Of a stretch of 64,000 nucleotides of DNA, positions 51,887 to 61,101 are shown one piece after another. This DNA comes from Thermopolyspora sp040678635 (GTDB lineage: Bacteria > Actinomycetota > Actinomycetes > Streptosporangiales > Streptosporangiaceae). Each line of letters begins with the position of its first letter. Within the stretch, counting starts at the first letter, position 1. A program made the position numbers and the translations under genes. The DNA lies in NCBI RefSeq assembly GCF_040678635.1, contig NZ_JBFATZ010000003.1, positions 558,001-622,000 of the forward strand. Direction: 5' to 3'. Under the pieces are notes generated by a model. That model made no database searches and had not been told where the DNA came from. It worked only from the letters and a program-made list of their open reading frames with translations.

Positions 51887-52906
51887 ATGGCGCAAATCGA
51901 GATACCGGAGCGGCTCAAGAGGGCGGAGCTCGTGCTCCCGGCCCTCGAAGGACGCGTCGAGGGCCTCCCGCCCTCCGCCGCGCTCGCCATGCTCCCGCAC
52001 CTCGACATCACCCTGGAGCGCCACCACTCGATCCTCCGGGAGGCGCTGGGCAACGCCGGGCTCGCCCCGCCGGTCCGCGCGCTGTCCGTGCTCGCCCTGC
52101 GGCGGCTGCCGGGCGAGCTGGCCGTCGGGGAACTGGAGGACGTCCTGTCCCGCCAGGGCCTGGAGGAGACCGTGGCCATCCGGGCGGCCTCGCTGCTCGG
52201 CCTGCTCGGCGGCGACCGGCATCTGGATCTGCTGCTGAGCGTGCGGGCCGCGAGCGATTCTGAGCCGGTCATCGCCGCCGCGACGTTCGCCCGATCCCTG
52301 ATCGTGCACCGCCTCCGGCTGTCCGGCGTACCGGCCGAGGACCCGGAGGTGAGGCTCCAGGACGTGCCCGACGACGCGGACGGAACGGCGTTCCACAGCC
52401 GGCGACTCGGGCTGCCGCGCCGGGACGACGTGATCGAGAGCGTCCGGCGCGATTTCCCGGACATCGGGCCGCATGATCACGAGGTGTACGAGCTGCCCTG
52501 CGCCGGCCAGATCATGTCCATCGTCGTTCACAAGGACGTGCTGGAACCGCGCAGGACGGGGTTACTCCGCGAGGTTCCCCTCCTCGCCGCCGTGGTGGCC
52601 GTCACCCTGCCGGGAAGAAGGGAGATCATCCCCAGCCACGCGGCCCTGACCCGCCCCGACGCGAGCGCGGGGATCTCGCTGCGGGTGACGCGCCTCACCG
52701 GCCTGCCCGCCTATGCCGGGCACGGCAGGCTCACCCCGGACGGCGTGGTGTTCGAGCTGCTTTCCGTGGCGGCGATCGGTGTCGCACCCGTCCGCGCCAC
52801 GTGCACGATCTCCTCCTCCGGGGAGCTGCGCGTCTTCGGCGCCTCCTTCGCGAGCTGCCCGGCGAGCATGGAGCCGAGCGCATCGGGCGACTACCCGGTG
52901 CCCTGA
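51887..52906 (+). CDS. HEAT-repeat-like hypothetical protein
   Basis: A 339-residue protein. The N-terminal ~140 residues are repeated helical pairs (AALAMLPHLDITLERHHSIL; PPVRALSVLALRRLPGEL; VAIRAASLLGLLGG), suggesting ARM/HEAT repeats. The C-terminal half is beta-rich with no recognised family. ATG 51887 is preferred; the codon before it is a GTG that could also serve. It probably pairs with the metalloprotease gene upstream and converges on the protease-hydrolase gene. Confidence 0.6.
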   Translation: MAQIEIPERLKRAELVLPALEGRVEGLPPSAALAMLPHLDITLERHHSILREALGNAGLAPPVRALSVLALRRLPGELAVGELEDVLSRQGLEETVAIRAASLLGLLGGDRHLDLLLSVRAASDSEPVIAAATFARSLIVHRLRLSGVPAEDPEVRLQDVPDDADGTAFHSRRLGLPRRDDVIESVRRDFPDIGPHDHEVYELPCAGQIMSIVVHKDVLEPRRTGLLREVPLLAAVVAVTLPGRREIIPSHAALTRPDASAGISLRVTRLTGLPAYAGHGRLTPDGVVFELLSVAAIGVAPVRATCTISSSGELRVFGASFASCPASMEPSASGDYPVP

Positions 52907-52938
52907 GGCAGGGAGCTGCGCGCGGATGGCGAGGGCGG

Positions 52939-55101
52939 TCAGCGCAGCGAGGCGGCGAGGGCCGGGAGGAGCCGGGCCCCGATCGCGTGGGCGACCTCCG
53001 GGTGGGCCAGGTACTCCGCGATGTCGTGCGCTCCGTCCACGGGGTTGGTGACGGAGATCTCCGTGAGCTCGCCGCGCCAGTCGTCGGCGAGGGGGCAGCC
53101 GATGGTGACCGGGTCGGCGGGGCACCAGACGTTGAGCCAGTGGGCCACCCGGGCCGGGCGTTCGGGGCCGCCGATGAGGAGGCGGCGGTAGACGCCGTCC
53201 AGGCCGAGCGGGCTGCCGACGGTGGCGAGCATCTCGACGTCAAGGGCCGGGTTCAGGCGGGTGAGCAGGTCCATGGCGACGACCGTGCCGAGGCTGTGGG
53301 TGACCAGCAGCACCCGGCCGGAGGCGGGCAGCGTCTCCATGACGGCGGCGAGCACCGATTCGCGGACCTGCCGGTCGTCGAGGTAGGCGGCGACGTCCGC
53401 GAAGATCAGGGCGATGCTCAGGCCGTCCAGGGCGGTGGCGGCGGCCAGCCAGCTCAGCGCCCGGTGCAGGATGATGGGCGGCGCGCCCAGTGTCTCGGCG
53501 GGGGCGAGCCGTTCGGCGGGCATGCCGGCGCGGACGGCCGCCTGGGTGATCAGGTTCTCGTAGAGGTCGCGGGCGGACGGCGTGGGCGGCGCCGCCGCCG
53601 AGGCCGGATCGGCGGCGATCTCCTCCAGCGATCGTGCGGCGGCCTCACGCGGTCGCACGGCCTGGGTGAGGCGGTCGCCGTAGAAGGGGAACCAGACGTC
53701 GGCGGGTTCGATCGTGGCGAGGCCGGCGCGGGTGAGTCCGGTGTTCAGACCGGCGGTCCAGGCGCGGCGCAGTCGTTCGGGGTCGTGTCTTTCCTGGCCC
53801 CGGCCGTGCAGGAAGACCAGATGCCGCGTGCCGCCGAAGGCGCCGGGTCGCGCGGGCCGGCCGGACGGGCGCCTGACGGGGGCGGTGGCCGGGGAGAACT
53901 CGGGAGAGGTGGCGGTGGCCGGGTGAGGTGCGGCGCCGGTGCCCTGGGGTGCCCCGGCGGCCGGAGTTGCGGCCGCAGTGGTGGCCGCAGTGGTGGCCGG
54001 CATGGCCGCGCGGGGCGTCGCCGTCTGCCCGGCCGGTCCGCCGGACGGCGGGGATGGGTGGCCGTCGCAGATTCTCGTCTCGACGCCCATTTCGGCGAGC
54101 AGCGCGAGTCGCGCGTCGTCGAGACGCAGGGCGGCGAGGCGCCGGAGGATGCTGCTGATCCGCACGCCCTCGTTGGAGATCCAGTCGACGGCGTCGTCCC
54201 CGTCGCCCTCCCGCCAGACCTGGCCGTCGCGGCGCAGGATGCGGCCCTGCTCGTCGGTGCGCGGCACGCCGCTGTGGTGCAGCGCGGTGACCTCCCACTG
54301 GTCGTTGAAGACCGGGGAGCCGGAGCTGCCCGGCTCGGTGTCGGTCCGGTACTGGAGGAAGTCGTCCAGCCGGACCTCCAGCCGGTTGTCCCGGATGGCG
54401 ATCTCCTTCAGCCGCCCGCTGGGGTGCCCGATGATGTTGACCGGCTCGCCGATGACCAGCTTGCCCCGGTCGGCGCTGAGCGCGTTCCAGCCGAACCGCT
54501 CCCCCGGCGGGCGGCCGTCGTCGCAGGGGCCGACCTGCACGAGGGCGAAGTCGAGCCCGGCGTCCGCGATGAAGAAGGTCTCCGGCTCCAGGTGGCACCG
54601 GGTGGCGGTGTCCGGGACGTTGTCCACGGTGACCTGCGCGTCGAACTCCGCCATCGCCTGCGCGGCGGCCCGCGCGTCGGGCAGCACGTGGTGGTTGGTC
54701 ATCAGCAGGCGCGGCGAGACCAGGAACCCGGTGCCGATCGGCAGCAGGCGGCCGTTCTCGCACAGCAGGACGCGGGCGACGGTCCGCGCGGCGCGGGCGC
54801 CCCTCGGCAGGAAGCTGTACGCCTGCAGCTCCTTGGACACGCCGAGGACGCGTTCGTGGAAGGCGGGCCGGTCCAGGTGCTCGGTCCGGGTCGCCTCCAT
54901 CACCGCCTCGACGGGCACGCCGCTGCGCTGGATGAGCCGGGCGGCCCGGGACGCGAGCTGCTCCGGCGCGTCGGGGAAGGCGTCCCCTTGGTCCTGCCGC
55001 CGCCGGACCTCCTCGCGTTCGGCGGTGCTGCGCCGGTAGCGCTCGGCGGCGGCCTCGGCGTGCCCCAATCCCAGATTCCGGACTTCTCGGGAAATGTCCA
55101 T
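52939..55101 (-). CDS. Trypsin-like protease fused to alpha/beta hydrolase
   Basis: A 720-residue protein. A helical N-terminus (1-95) precedes a chymotrypsin-fold protease: His138 (LMTNHHVLPDA), Asp184 (GLDFALVQVG) and Ser260 (EPGSSGSPVF). An Ala/Pro/Thr-rich linker spans about 345-420. A serine alpha/beta hydrolase follows: VFLHGRGQ oxyanion region, nucleophile Ser603 in THSLG, Asp663 (PADP) and His692 (GAHDI). Both triads are complete. No signal peptide is seen. It is the third gene of a leftward operon, 13 bp after the dioxygenase gene. The hydrolase is inferred to act on a lipid or ester. Confidence 0.87.
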   Translation of the reverse strand: MDISREVRNLGLGHAEAAAERYRRSTAEREEVRRRQDQGDAFPDAPEQLASRAARLIQRSGVPVEAVMEATRTEHLDRPAFHERVLGVSKELQAYSFLPRGARAARTVARVLLCENGRLLPIGTGFLVSPRLLMTNHHVLPDARAAAQAMAEFDAQVTVDNVPDTATRCHLEPETFFIADAGLDFALVQVGPCDDGRPPGERFGWNALSADRGKLVIGEPVNIIGHPSGRLKEIAIRDNRLEVRLDDFLQYRTDTEPGSSGSPVFNDQWEVTALHHSGVPRTDEQGRILRRDGQVWREGDGDDAVDWISNEGVRISSILRRLAALRLDDARLALLAEMGVETRICDGHPSPPSGGPAGQTATPRAAMPATTAATTAAATPAAGAPQGTGAAPHPATATSPEFSPATAPVRRPSGRPARPGAFGGTRHLVFLHGRGQERHDPERLRRAWTAGLNTGLTRAGLATIEPADVWFPFYGDRLTQAVRPREAAARSLEEIAADPASAAAPPTPSARDLYENLITQAAVRAGMPAERLAPAETLGAPPIILHRALSWLAAATALDGLSIALIFADVAAYLDDRQVRESVLAAVMETLPASGRVLLVTHSLGTVVAMDLLTRLNPALDVEMLATVGSPLGLDGVYRRLLIGGPERPARVAHWLNVWCPADPVTIGCPLADDWRGELTEISVTNPVDGAHDIAEYLAHPEVAHAIGARLLPALAASLR

Positions 55102-55114
55102 GTCGCCATGCCTC

Positions 55115-58009
55115 TCAGCCTCGCCTGGCGCCGTCGGGCAGGACCGGCCGCCACGGGACGAACGCGTTGGCCGTACGCGGCAGGACGTTCGCCAGCTCGG
55201 GGCAGTGCCGCAGGATGATGCTGGTCATGCCGTTGCGTTCGATCCAGTCCAGGCCCAGCGGCGTGTAGATCTCCGGCCGGTAGTCGACCGTGAGGAAGCG
55301 GTCGCACTGCAGGCGGCGGGTGGCCATGAGGATGAACACCCGGAACGCGGTGTCGCTGAACCCGAAGCCCTTGGGCGGGTTCTCGGCCAGCAGCCCGACC
55401 ATGGTGTCGACCTCGTCGACCGAGCGGTAGACCTCCTTGAGCCGCTCCACGCTGCGCGGGTCGGTGGTGATCTCCTCAAAGCGCGTGACGCGCGGGCGGC
55501 GCAGCCCCGCCCGGAAGTCGTTGTAGCGCGGGACGCCGCGGCGCCGGTCGCGCACGAGATCGACGACGGCCAGGTCGATGATCTCGCCGTCGCGATCGAA
55601 CGCCCGCAGCGCGCGCGGGTAGTTGTGCAGGGTGATCGCGCCCGGATGCGCGATGCCGAACGAGTAGAGCGAGTTGACCAGCCCGAACTCCCGGAACGCG
55701 GTCTCGGTGGCGGAGCCCCGGATCTCGGGCAGGGTCACGTTCCGCAGCCGCCGTCCGGTGGCGTGCTCGGCGATCACGTAGTCGTCCGGGATCAGCGGGT
55801 GCATGCGGTAGACGCTGACGAACTCCTCGGTGAGGGAGTACGGCGTGCCGTGGTCCTCGGGCAGGGACGCGCGGATGCCTCGGGTCGCGTTCTCCTCGAC
55901 CAGCCACAGGCCCAGCCGGGTCAGCCAGTTCGCGGGCGGGCCGTACCAGTTGGCGTACAGGCCGGTCTTCAGCACCTCGGTGGCGAGGATCGCCGGCGTC
56001 CACTCCACCGTGTGGATCTTGGCGATGAGCGCCGAGACGATCAGCCGGGCGGTGTGGTAGACGGCGTCCTCGTCCATCGCGGGGTACTCGGCGCGCAGCG
56101 CGTCGCACAGCGTGTTGTGCTCGCGGGCGAACAGGGTGTGCATGGCGCTGAGGCCGAGCCACCAGTTCTCCCGGAAGCCGGTCAGCGGGACGCCGTCGGG
56201 GCCTATGGGCAGGTGGCCGTGCTCCAGGCGCAGCCGCGCGCCGCCGTCGGGCTCGCGCAGGGACTTGGCGACGGTCTCGTCCGGGCCGTACACCTCGGAG
56301 CCGTCCCACCAGTGGGAGGCGGTGTTGCCGAACAGGATCGGCGGCTCGTCGCCCGCGACGAAGTGGATGCCCTCGTTGTCGGCGAACCGCATGACCCGCT
56401 CGGGCTTGCCGCCGGGCGTGTTGCGCCAGGTCATCCCCGGTGGGAGCGGGACCTCGACGGTCTTGCCCCCGGCCGGGTAGCGCTTGTGGTTGACCCAGTC
56501 GTGCACCTGGAACTGGATCCAGCCCGCGGCGAGGACGTTCAGCGTCGTCGCCGGGATGAAGGACTCCCGCTCCAGCAGCGCCTTGCCCACGACCACCGGG
56601 TTCGGCCGGTCGAACAGATCGGGGCGGAAGGACGGCGCGAGGTTGCGGCCGAAGGCGGAGCCGATGGCGCCGGTCGCCGGGGCGGACAGGTCGTTGAAGC
56701 CGCCGTCGTAGCTGCGCCTGACCCGCAGCTCCTCGTCGATGGGCGGAGGGACGCGGCGGGGCTGCGGCGGCGCCTCCCTGATCTCGGTGTCGATGAGGTT
56801 GTAGCGCCGCAGCGCCTGCCGCAGCGCGTTGAGGTTGAGCAGGCCGAGCGGCACCGGGAGCCGGTGCCAGGGCACCCGCCGGTTGACGGCGCGGAAGACG
56901 GCCCGCACCGCCGCGCCCGCCACGACGTTGCGGCGGGGCACCGGCGTCACGAAGCGCCGGCCCTGGCGATGCGCGCCGCTGGCGTCGTAGGCGATCTTGC
57001 GCGACCGGTTGAGGTTGCCGAGCGGGCGGAACTCCTCGGTGGTGTTCCACGGGTTGAAGACCAGTTCCTCGACGCGCCGCTCGGCGGCGCGGGCCTCGGC
57101 GGCGGCGAGGGGCTGCCGGGGGATCGTCAGCGTCGCCACCGGGATGACCGGGGTGTCCTCCTCCCGCCACTCCACCGAGCCGTCCTCGATGGGCGTACGG
57201 CGGGCGTCCACGTAGCGCTGCACGCACAGCTGGAAGACGACGTCGTCCGCGGCCAGCCGGGCCGACAGCTCGTGGCGCAGGTAGTCGGGGTCGGTGCGGG
57301 AGGGCGGCGGCGCGGACAGCGGGCGGGCGGTGGGGCGGAGCTGGTACTGCACCGGGCCCGCGTCCCCCCACAGGATCGCGCTGCGGCTCCAGTAGCCCTC
57401 AAGCGCGAGGCTGCGGACCGGGCGCCGCGTCGACGTCAGCAGGTTGCGGCGCATGCGGGCGGCGGCGGACCAGCCGATCGCCAAGGGGAGCTTGACGTAC
57501 AGGGCGAGGGCCTTGGCCTTCGTGGTCGTGGCGCCGGCCATGACCTGCGCCAGCGCGACGAGCTCGCGCGCATGGCGGGCGTGCGAGACCGGGTAGTTGG
57601 TCATCAGCAGGTCATGGGCCTGGTCCGGGGTGGCCTGGATGCGCAGGGCCGTGCTGCGCAGGTCGGGCTCGTAGTCCGGGCGGCGGGCGGGCGCGGCGTT
57701 GGACATCCGGACGATCACCTGGTACTCCGCGCCCGGACGGGCGAAGCCGACCCGCAGGTCGGCGGGGAGGTCGTCGCGGAACCGCAGTCGGGCGTTCTCG
57801 ACTGCGAGGATGGTCTTCGCCTGGAACGCCCTTTCGATGTGCGTGGCGCCGGTGGCCTTCCTCACCTTCGCCTGTACCAGCATGAGATCGCGGGCGAGTT
57901 TCTCGAATATCAGTCGCTCACGCTCGGGGCTGCCGCCGACATAGCGCTCGTGCCACCTCACCTCGCGAGCCGCGGTGACCGGGCTCTCCGGCTTCTTCAG
58001 ATTACGCAT
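55115..58009 (-). CDS. Catalase-like / alpha-dioxygenase-like haem fusion protein
   Basis: A 964-residue protein. Residues about 50-230 resemble a catalase-family domain (LPADLRVGFARPGAEYQVIVR, RSTALRIQ, DLLMTNYPVSHARHA), but the usual distal H-A-K is FQAK, so it may not be a working catalase. Residues about 420-940 match the animal-type haem peroxidase/fatty-acid dioxygenase family: distal His503 (IQFQVHDWVNH), NTASHWWDGSEVYG, FAREHNTLCDAL. They also hold a YRMH motif placing Tyr734 and His737 as the radical tyrosine and proximal ligand (alpha-DOX/cyclooxygenase pattern Y-x-x-H). Retention of that Tyr favours dioxygenase over simple peroxidase activity. The ATG follows AGGAGCG closely. Confidence 0.88.
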   Translation of the reverse strand: MRNLKKPESPVTAAREVRWHERYVGGSPERERLIFEKLARDLMLVQAKVRKATGATHIERAFQAKTILAVENARLRFRDDLPADLRVGFARPGAEYQVIVRMSNAAPARRPDYEPDLRSTALRIQATPDQAHDLLMTNYPVSHARHARELVALAQVMAGATTTKAKALALYVKLPLAIGWSAAARMRRNLLTSTRRPVRSLALEGYWSRSAILWGDAGPVQYQLRPTARPLSAPPPSRTDPDYLRHELSARLAADDVVFQLCVQRYVDARRTPIEDGSVEWREEDTPVIPVATLTIPRQPLAAAEARAAERRVEELVFNPWNTTEEFRPLGNLNRSRKIAYDASGAHRQGRRFVTPVPRRNVVAGAAVRAVFRAVNRRVPWHRLPVPLGLLNLNALRQALRRYNLIDTEIREAPPQPRRVPPPIDEELRVRRSYDGGFNDLSAPATGAIGSAFGRNLAPSFRPDLFDRPNPVVVGKALLERESFIPATTLNVLAAGWIQFQVHDWVNHKRYPAGGKTVEVPLPPGMTWRNTPGGKPERVMRFADNEGIHFVAGDEPPILFGNTASHWWDGSEVYGPDETVAKSLREPDGGARLRLEHGHLPIGPDGVPLTGFRENWWLGLSAMHTLFAREHNTLCDALRAEYPAMDEDAVYHTARLIVSALIAKIHTVEWTPAILATEVLKTGLYANWYGPPANWLTRLGLWLVEENATRGIRASLPEDHGTPYSLTEEFVSVYRMHPLIPDDYVIAEHATGRRLRNVTLPEIRGSATETAFREFGLVNSLYSFGIAHPGAITLHNYPRALRAFDRDGEIIDLAVVDLVRDRRRGVPRYNDFRAGLRRPRVTRFEEITTDPRSVERLKEVYRSVDEVDTMVGLLAENPPKGFGFSDTAFRVFILMATRRLQCDRFLTVDYRPEIYTPLGLDWIERNGMTSIILRHCPELANVLPRTANAFVPWRPVLPDGARRG

Positions 58010-58085
58010 TCGGCGCTCCTTGTGAACACGCTTTCCCCTCGCATTGCGATTGATAGGTATTTGATCCGGTAATTGACCGGGTGAT

Positions 58086-59507
58086 TCATCGGGACGGCGC
58101 TCGTGCGAACGCCTTCTCGCCCTGACCGGTCCGGGGCGGGGGCGCCGTGCCCGCGGGCTCCCACGGCAGGGCCTCGGGGACGTCGGGCCGGGCCGACCAG
58201 TCGAGGATCTGCGCCTCCATGTCGGCGCTGGAGTCGAAGCGCAGGGGTTCGTAGCAGCCCAGCGGGAACAGCGTGGTGCGCATCGCGCACCGGTTGCAGA
58301 GCGTGCACGGGCGGTCGGGCGCCTCGCGGCCCCGCCGGAACAGCTCGACGAGGTCCGGGTTGGCGAGCAGGGGGCGGGCCATCGAGACCAGGTCGCAGGC
58401 GCCCGAGGCGAGCGCGTCCTGGACCACGGAACGGCGCTGGAACCCGCCGTTGGCGATCACCGGGAGGCCGGACTCCGCGCGCAGGCGCCGGGCGTCGTCC
58501 AGGTTGGCCGCCTCGCCGGTGGTCCACCCGATGTTCATGATCCGGTCGAGCAGCGGCCGGGGCAGCACGTTGAAGATCGCCGCGCGGAAAGCCGCCTTGG
58601 CCGACAGGTGGCGGGTGGAGTTGGCGAACTGGCGTGCCTCGTCGATGGGGAACCGGCCGGGCGTCTCGCCCGGGTTGATGAAGCCGTATCCGTTGCTGAC
58701 GTGCAGGTAGTCGACGCCGAGGTCGCGCAGCCACCTGGCGTAGCGGGCGTACACGCCGATGTCGTTGCCCTCAAGGTACGTGCGCGGCGGCCAGGTGATC
58801 GGCCAGCGGAGGTTGAGCGGCAGGCGGTTGCGGTCCCGGGCGGAGATCCGCACGCCGAGCAGGAAGTCGTCGCCGACCCGCCGGCGTACCTCCTCGACGA
58901 CCTCGCGCAGCAGCCGGAAGCGCCGCTCCACCGAGCCGCCGTACCGGTCGCGGCGGCGGTTGATCGCCGGGTTGAGGAACTGGTGGATCAGGTAGCCCTT
59001 GGAGGCGGTAATCTCGATGCCGTCGGCGCCGGTCTCGCGGACGCGCCGGGCCGCCTGGCCGAACTCGTGCACGGTCTGCTCGATGTCGGCGACCGTCATC
59101 TCGGTACGCCGGGTGCGATAGCCGTACAGCAAATCGAACCCCGGCGAGGGGCCGTAGCCGTCCTGGGGCTGGCTGAAGAGGCTGGTCTGCACGTGCGAGC
59201 CGCCGTCGCCGATCTGGATGATGTACCGGCAGTCCTCGGCCTGGATGGCGGCGATCGCCTCGCGCAGCGGCGGGACGAATTTGTCGTCGCTGATCTGCGG
59301 GTATTCGAGCGGCGACCAGCGGATGGGATTGACGTTGAGCGTGGCCGACACGATGGCGCTCACGCCCGTTTTGGCGAAGCGCAGCTCGAAATTCTTCCAC
59401 GCATTGTTGACGGTTCCGTCATAATACGCCATCCGGCCGCCGATGGACGAGCGGACGATGCGGTTCTTGAATGTGACGTCGCCAATCGAGAACGGTTCGA
59501 AGATCAC
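58086..59507 (-). CDS. Old-yellow-enzyme-like flavin reductase
   Basis: A 473-residue TIM-barrel flavoprotein of the NADH:flavin oxidoreductase family. It starts IFEPFSIGDVTFKNRIVRSS. The usual EIHGAHGYL-x-HQFLSP catalytic stretch is EITASKGYLIHQFLNP, so the two common active-site His are replaced by Thr and Lys. The phosphate-binding end has VIANGGF and MARPLLANPDLV. A C-terminal CTLCNRC...C cluster matches the [4Fe-4S] site of 2,4-dienoyl-CoA reductases, yet the FAD/NAD domain of those enzymes is missing. First gene of the leftward operon; the next gene is 76 bp downstream. Confidence 0.85.
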   Translation of the reverse strand: MIFEPFSIGDVTFKNRIVRSSIGGRMAYYDGTVNNAWKNFELRFAKTGVSAIVSATLNVNPIRWSPLEYPQISDDKFVPPLREAIAAIQAEDCRYIIQIGDGGSHVQTSLFSQPQDGYGPSPGFDLLYGYRTRRTEMTVADIEQTVHEFGQAARRVRETGADGIEITASKGYLIHQFLNPAINRRRDRYGGSVERRFRLLREVVEEVRRRVGDDFLLGVRISARDRNRLPLNLRWPITWPPRTYLEGNDIGVYARYARWLRDLGVDYLHVSNGYGFINPGETPGRFPIDEARQFANSTRHLSAKAAFRAAIFNVLPRPLLDRIMNIGWTTGEAANLDDARRLRAESGLPVIANGGFQRRSVVQDALASGACDLVSMARPLLANPDLVELFRRGREAPDRPCTLCNRCAMRTTLFPLGCYEPLRFDSSADMEAQILDWSARPDVPEALPWEPAGTAPPPRTGQGEKAFARAPSR

Positions 59508-59727
59508 GGAACTTTCCTTCGCCAGGGCGGCCTTCAGCCGCTTCGGGCACCCATTTCAGCCTGCTGGCGAGGCCACCCAAGGAGCAACCCGAAAAGAACC
59601 CGGAAAACGGAAAATGGCGACACGTCCCGGTTGGGAGTTGACTGAAGCTACTGACGAGTAGATGATCGTTTGTGTAGTGATCTCTCGCGGTGCCTTGTCA
59701 CCCCCCACCATCCGCAGGAGCCACACG

Positions 59728-61098
59728 ATGACAACTCGTTCGTCCCTCTCCCTCCCCCGACCATCCCGGCCATCCGTCCCCGCCGTGATGCTCGCCGTGA
59801 TCGCGCTGGTCGCGGCGCTGGCGGGCGTCGCCGTACCGGCGCGGGCGGCCGCCGCCTGCGACCCCGCCGACGTGGCGCGCGGCCGGCCCGCCACCGCCTC
59901 CTCGGTGGAGAACGCGACGTTTCCCGCCTCCGCCGCGGTGGACGGCGACCCCGCGACGCGCTGGTCGAGCGCGTTCAGCGACCCGCAGTGGCTGCGCGTC
60001 GACCTCGGCTCGGTCCGCACCGTCTGCCAGGTCGTGCTGAGCTGGGAGGCGGCCTACGCCAGCGCCTTCCAGATCCAGGTCTCCGCCGACGCCAACGCCT
60101 GGACCACGATCTACTCCACCGGGAACGGCACCGGCGGCACCCAGACCCTCGACGTCTCCGGCACCGGGCGGTACCTGCGCGTGTACGGCACCTCCCGCGG
60201 CACCCCCTGGGGCTACTCGCTGTGGAGCCTCGTCGTCCGCGCCGAGGGAGGCGGGGTCGGCGACCCGACGACGCCGCCGGAGTCCTTCTGGGGCGACCTG
60301 TCCTCCATCCCCGCCGCCCAGAACGTCCTCATGGTCAAGGTGCTCAACCGGACCAACGGGCAGTACCCCGACTCGCAGGTCTACTGGAGCTTCGGCGGGC
60401 AGACGCACTCGATCGCCGAGCAGCCCTACATCGACATGCCGGCCAACACCGCGGGCCGCATGTACTTCTATCTCGGCTCGCCGAACAGCCGGTACTTCGA
60501 CTTCATCGAGTTCACCGTCGGCCCGGACCACTTCAACGGCAACACCACCCGGGTGGACGGGTTCGGGCTGAAGCTCGCGCTGCGGCTGCGCGCCCACGAC
60601 GGCTACGACGTGGTCGTCGGCGACGACTACCCCACGTTCCAGGAGTCGCGGTCGGCCACGTTCCAGAAGTTCGTCAACGAGGTCCCGGCCGAGTTCAAGC
60701 AGCTCGGCCAGATCGAGGCCCCGTACCGCATCCCGGCGCCGCACCACTCCGCGCTCTTCCGGCCGGGCGGCGCGCAGCAGAACTACTTCACCGCGTACGC
60801 CGCCCAGCACGGGGTCAACGCCACGACCGAGGAGGTCGCGGGCTGCTCGGGGCCGCTGCGGGAGAACCCCACGCTGTGCGCCGCGCTGAACCGGCACGTC
60901 GCCGGGCTGTCGCCGGCCGAGCAGGCGGACCCGGCCCGGTTCTACCGGGCCGCGCCCGCGAACTACTACGCCAAGTTCTGGCATGACCACGGGATCCGGA
61001 ACCTGGCCTACGGATTCCCGTACGACGACTCGGCGGACCAGTCGTCCTTCGTGTCCCACGCCGACCCCCGCCACCTGCTGGTCGCGGTCGGCTGGTAG
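59728..61098 (+). CDS. Secreted GH64 beta-1,3-glucanase with discoidin (F5/8C) domain
   Basis: A 456-residue exported enzyme. The signal peptide contains VMLAVIALVAALAGVAVPARA. Residues about 45-165 are an F5/8 type C carbohydrate-binding domain (GRPATASSVENATFPASAAVDGD, RWSS, GRYLRVYGT). Residues about 195-456 are GH64, an endo-beta-1,3-glucanase family that releases pentasaccharides (laminaripentaose). FDFIEFTVG and GLKLALRLRAHDG are typical. It likely attacks fungal cell walls. ATG 59728 is preceded by AGGAG. Divergent from the reductase operon. Confidence 0.9.
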   Translation: MTTRSSLSLPRPSRPSVPAVMLAVIALVAALAGVAVPARAAAACDPADVARGRPATASSVENATFPASAAVDGDPATRWSSAFSDPQWLRVDLGSVRTVCQVVLSWEAAYASAFQIQVSADANAWTTIYSTGNGTGGTQTLDVSGTGRYLRVYGTSRGTPWGYSLWSLVVRAEGGGVGDPTTPPESFWGDLSSIPAAQNVLMVKVLNRTNGQYPDSQVYWSFGGQTHSIAEQPYIDMPANTAGRMYFYLGSPNSRYFDFIEFTVGPDHFNGNTTRVDGFGLKLALRLRAHDGYDVVVGDDYPTFQESRSATFQKFVNEVPAEFKQLGQIEAPYRIPAPHHSALFRPGGAQQNYFTAYAAQHGVNATTEEVAGCSGPLRENPTLCAALNRHVAGLSPAEQADPARFYRAAPANYYAKFWHDHGIRNLAYGFPYDDSADQSSFVSHADPRHLLVAVGW

Positions 61099-61101
61099 GG
61101 C

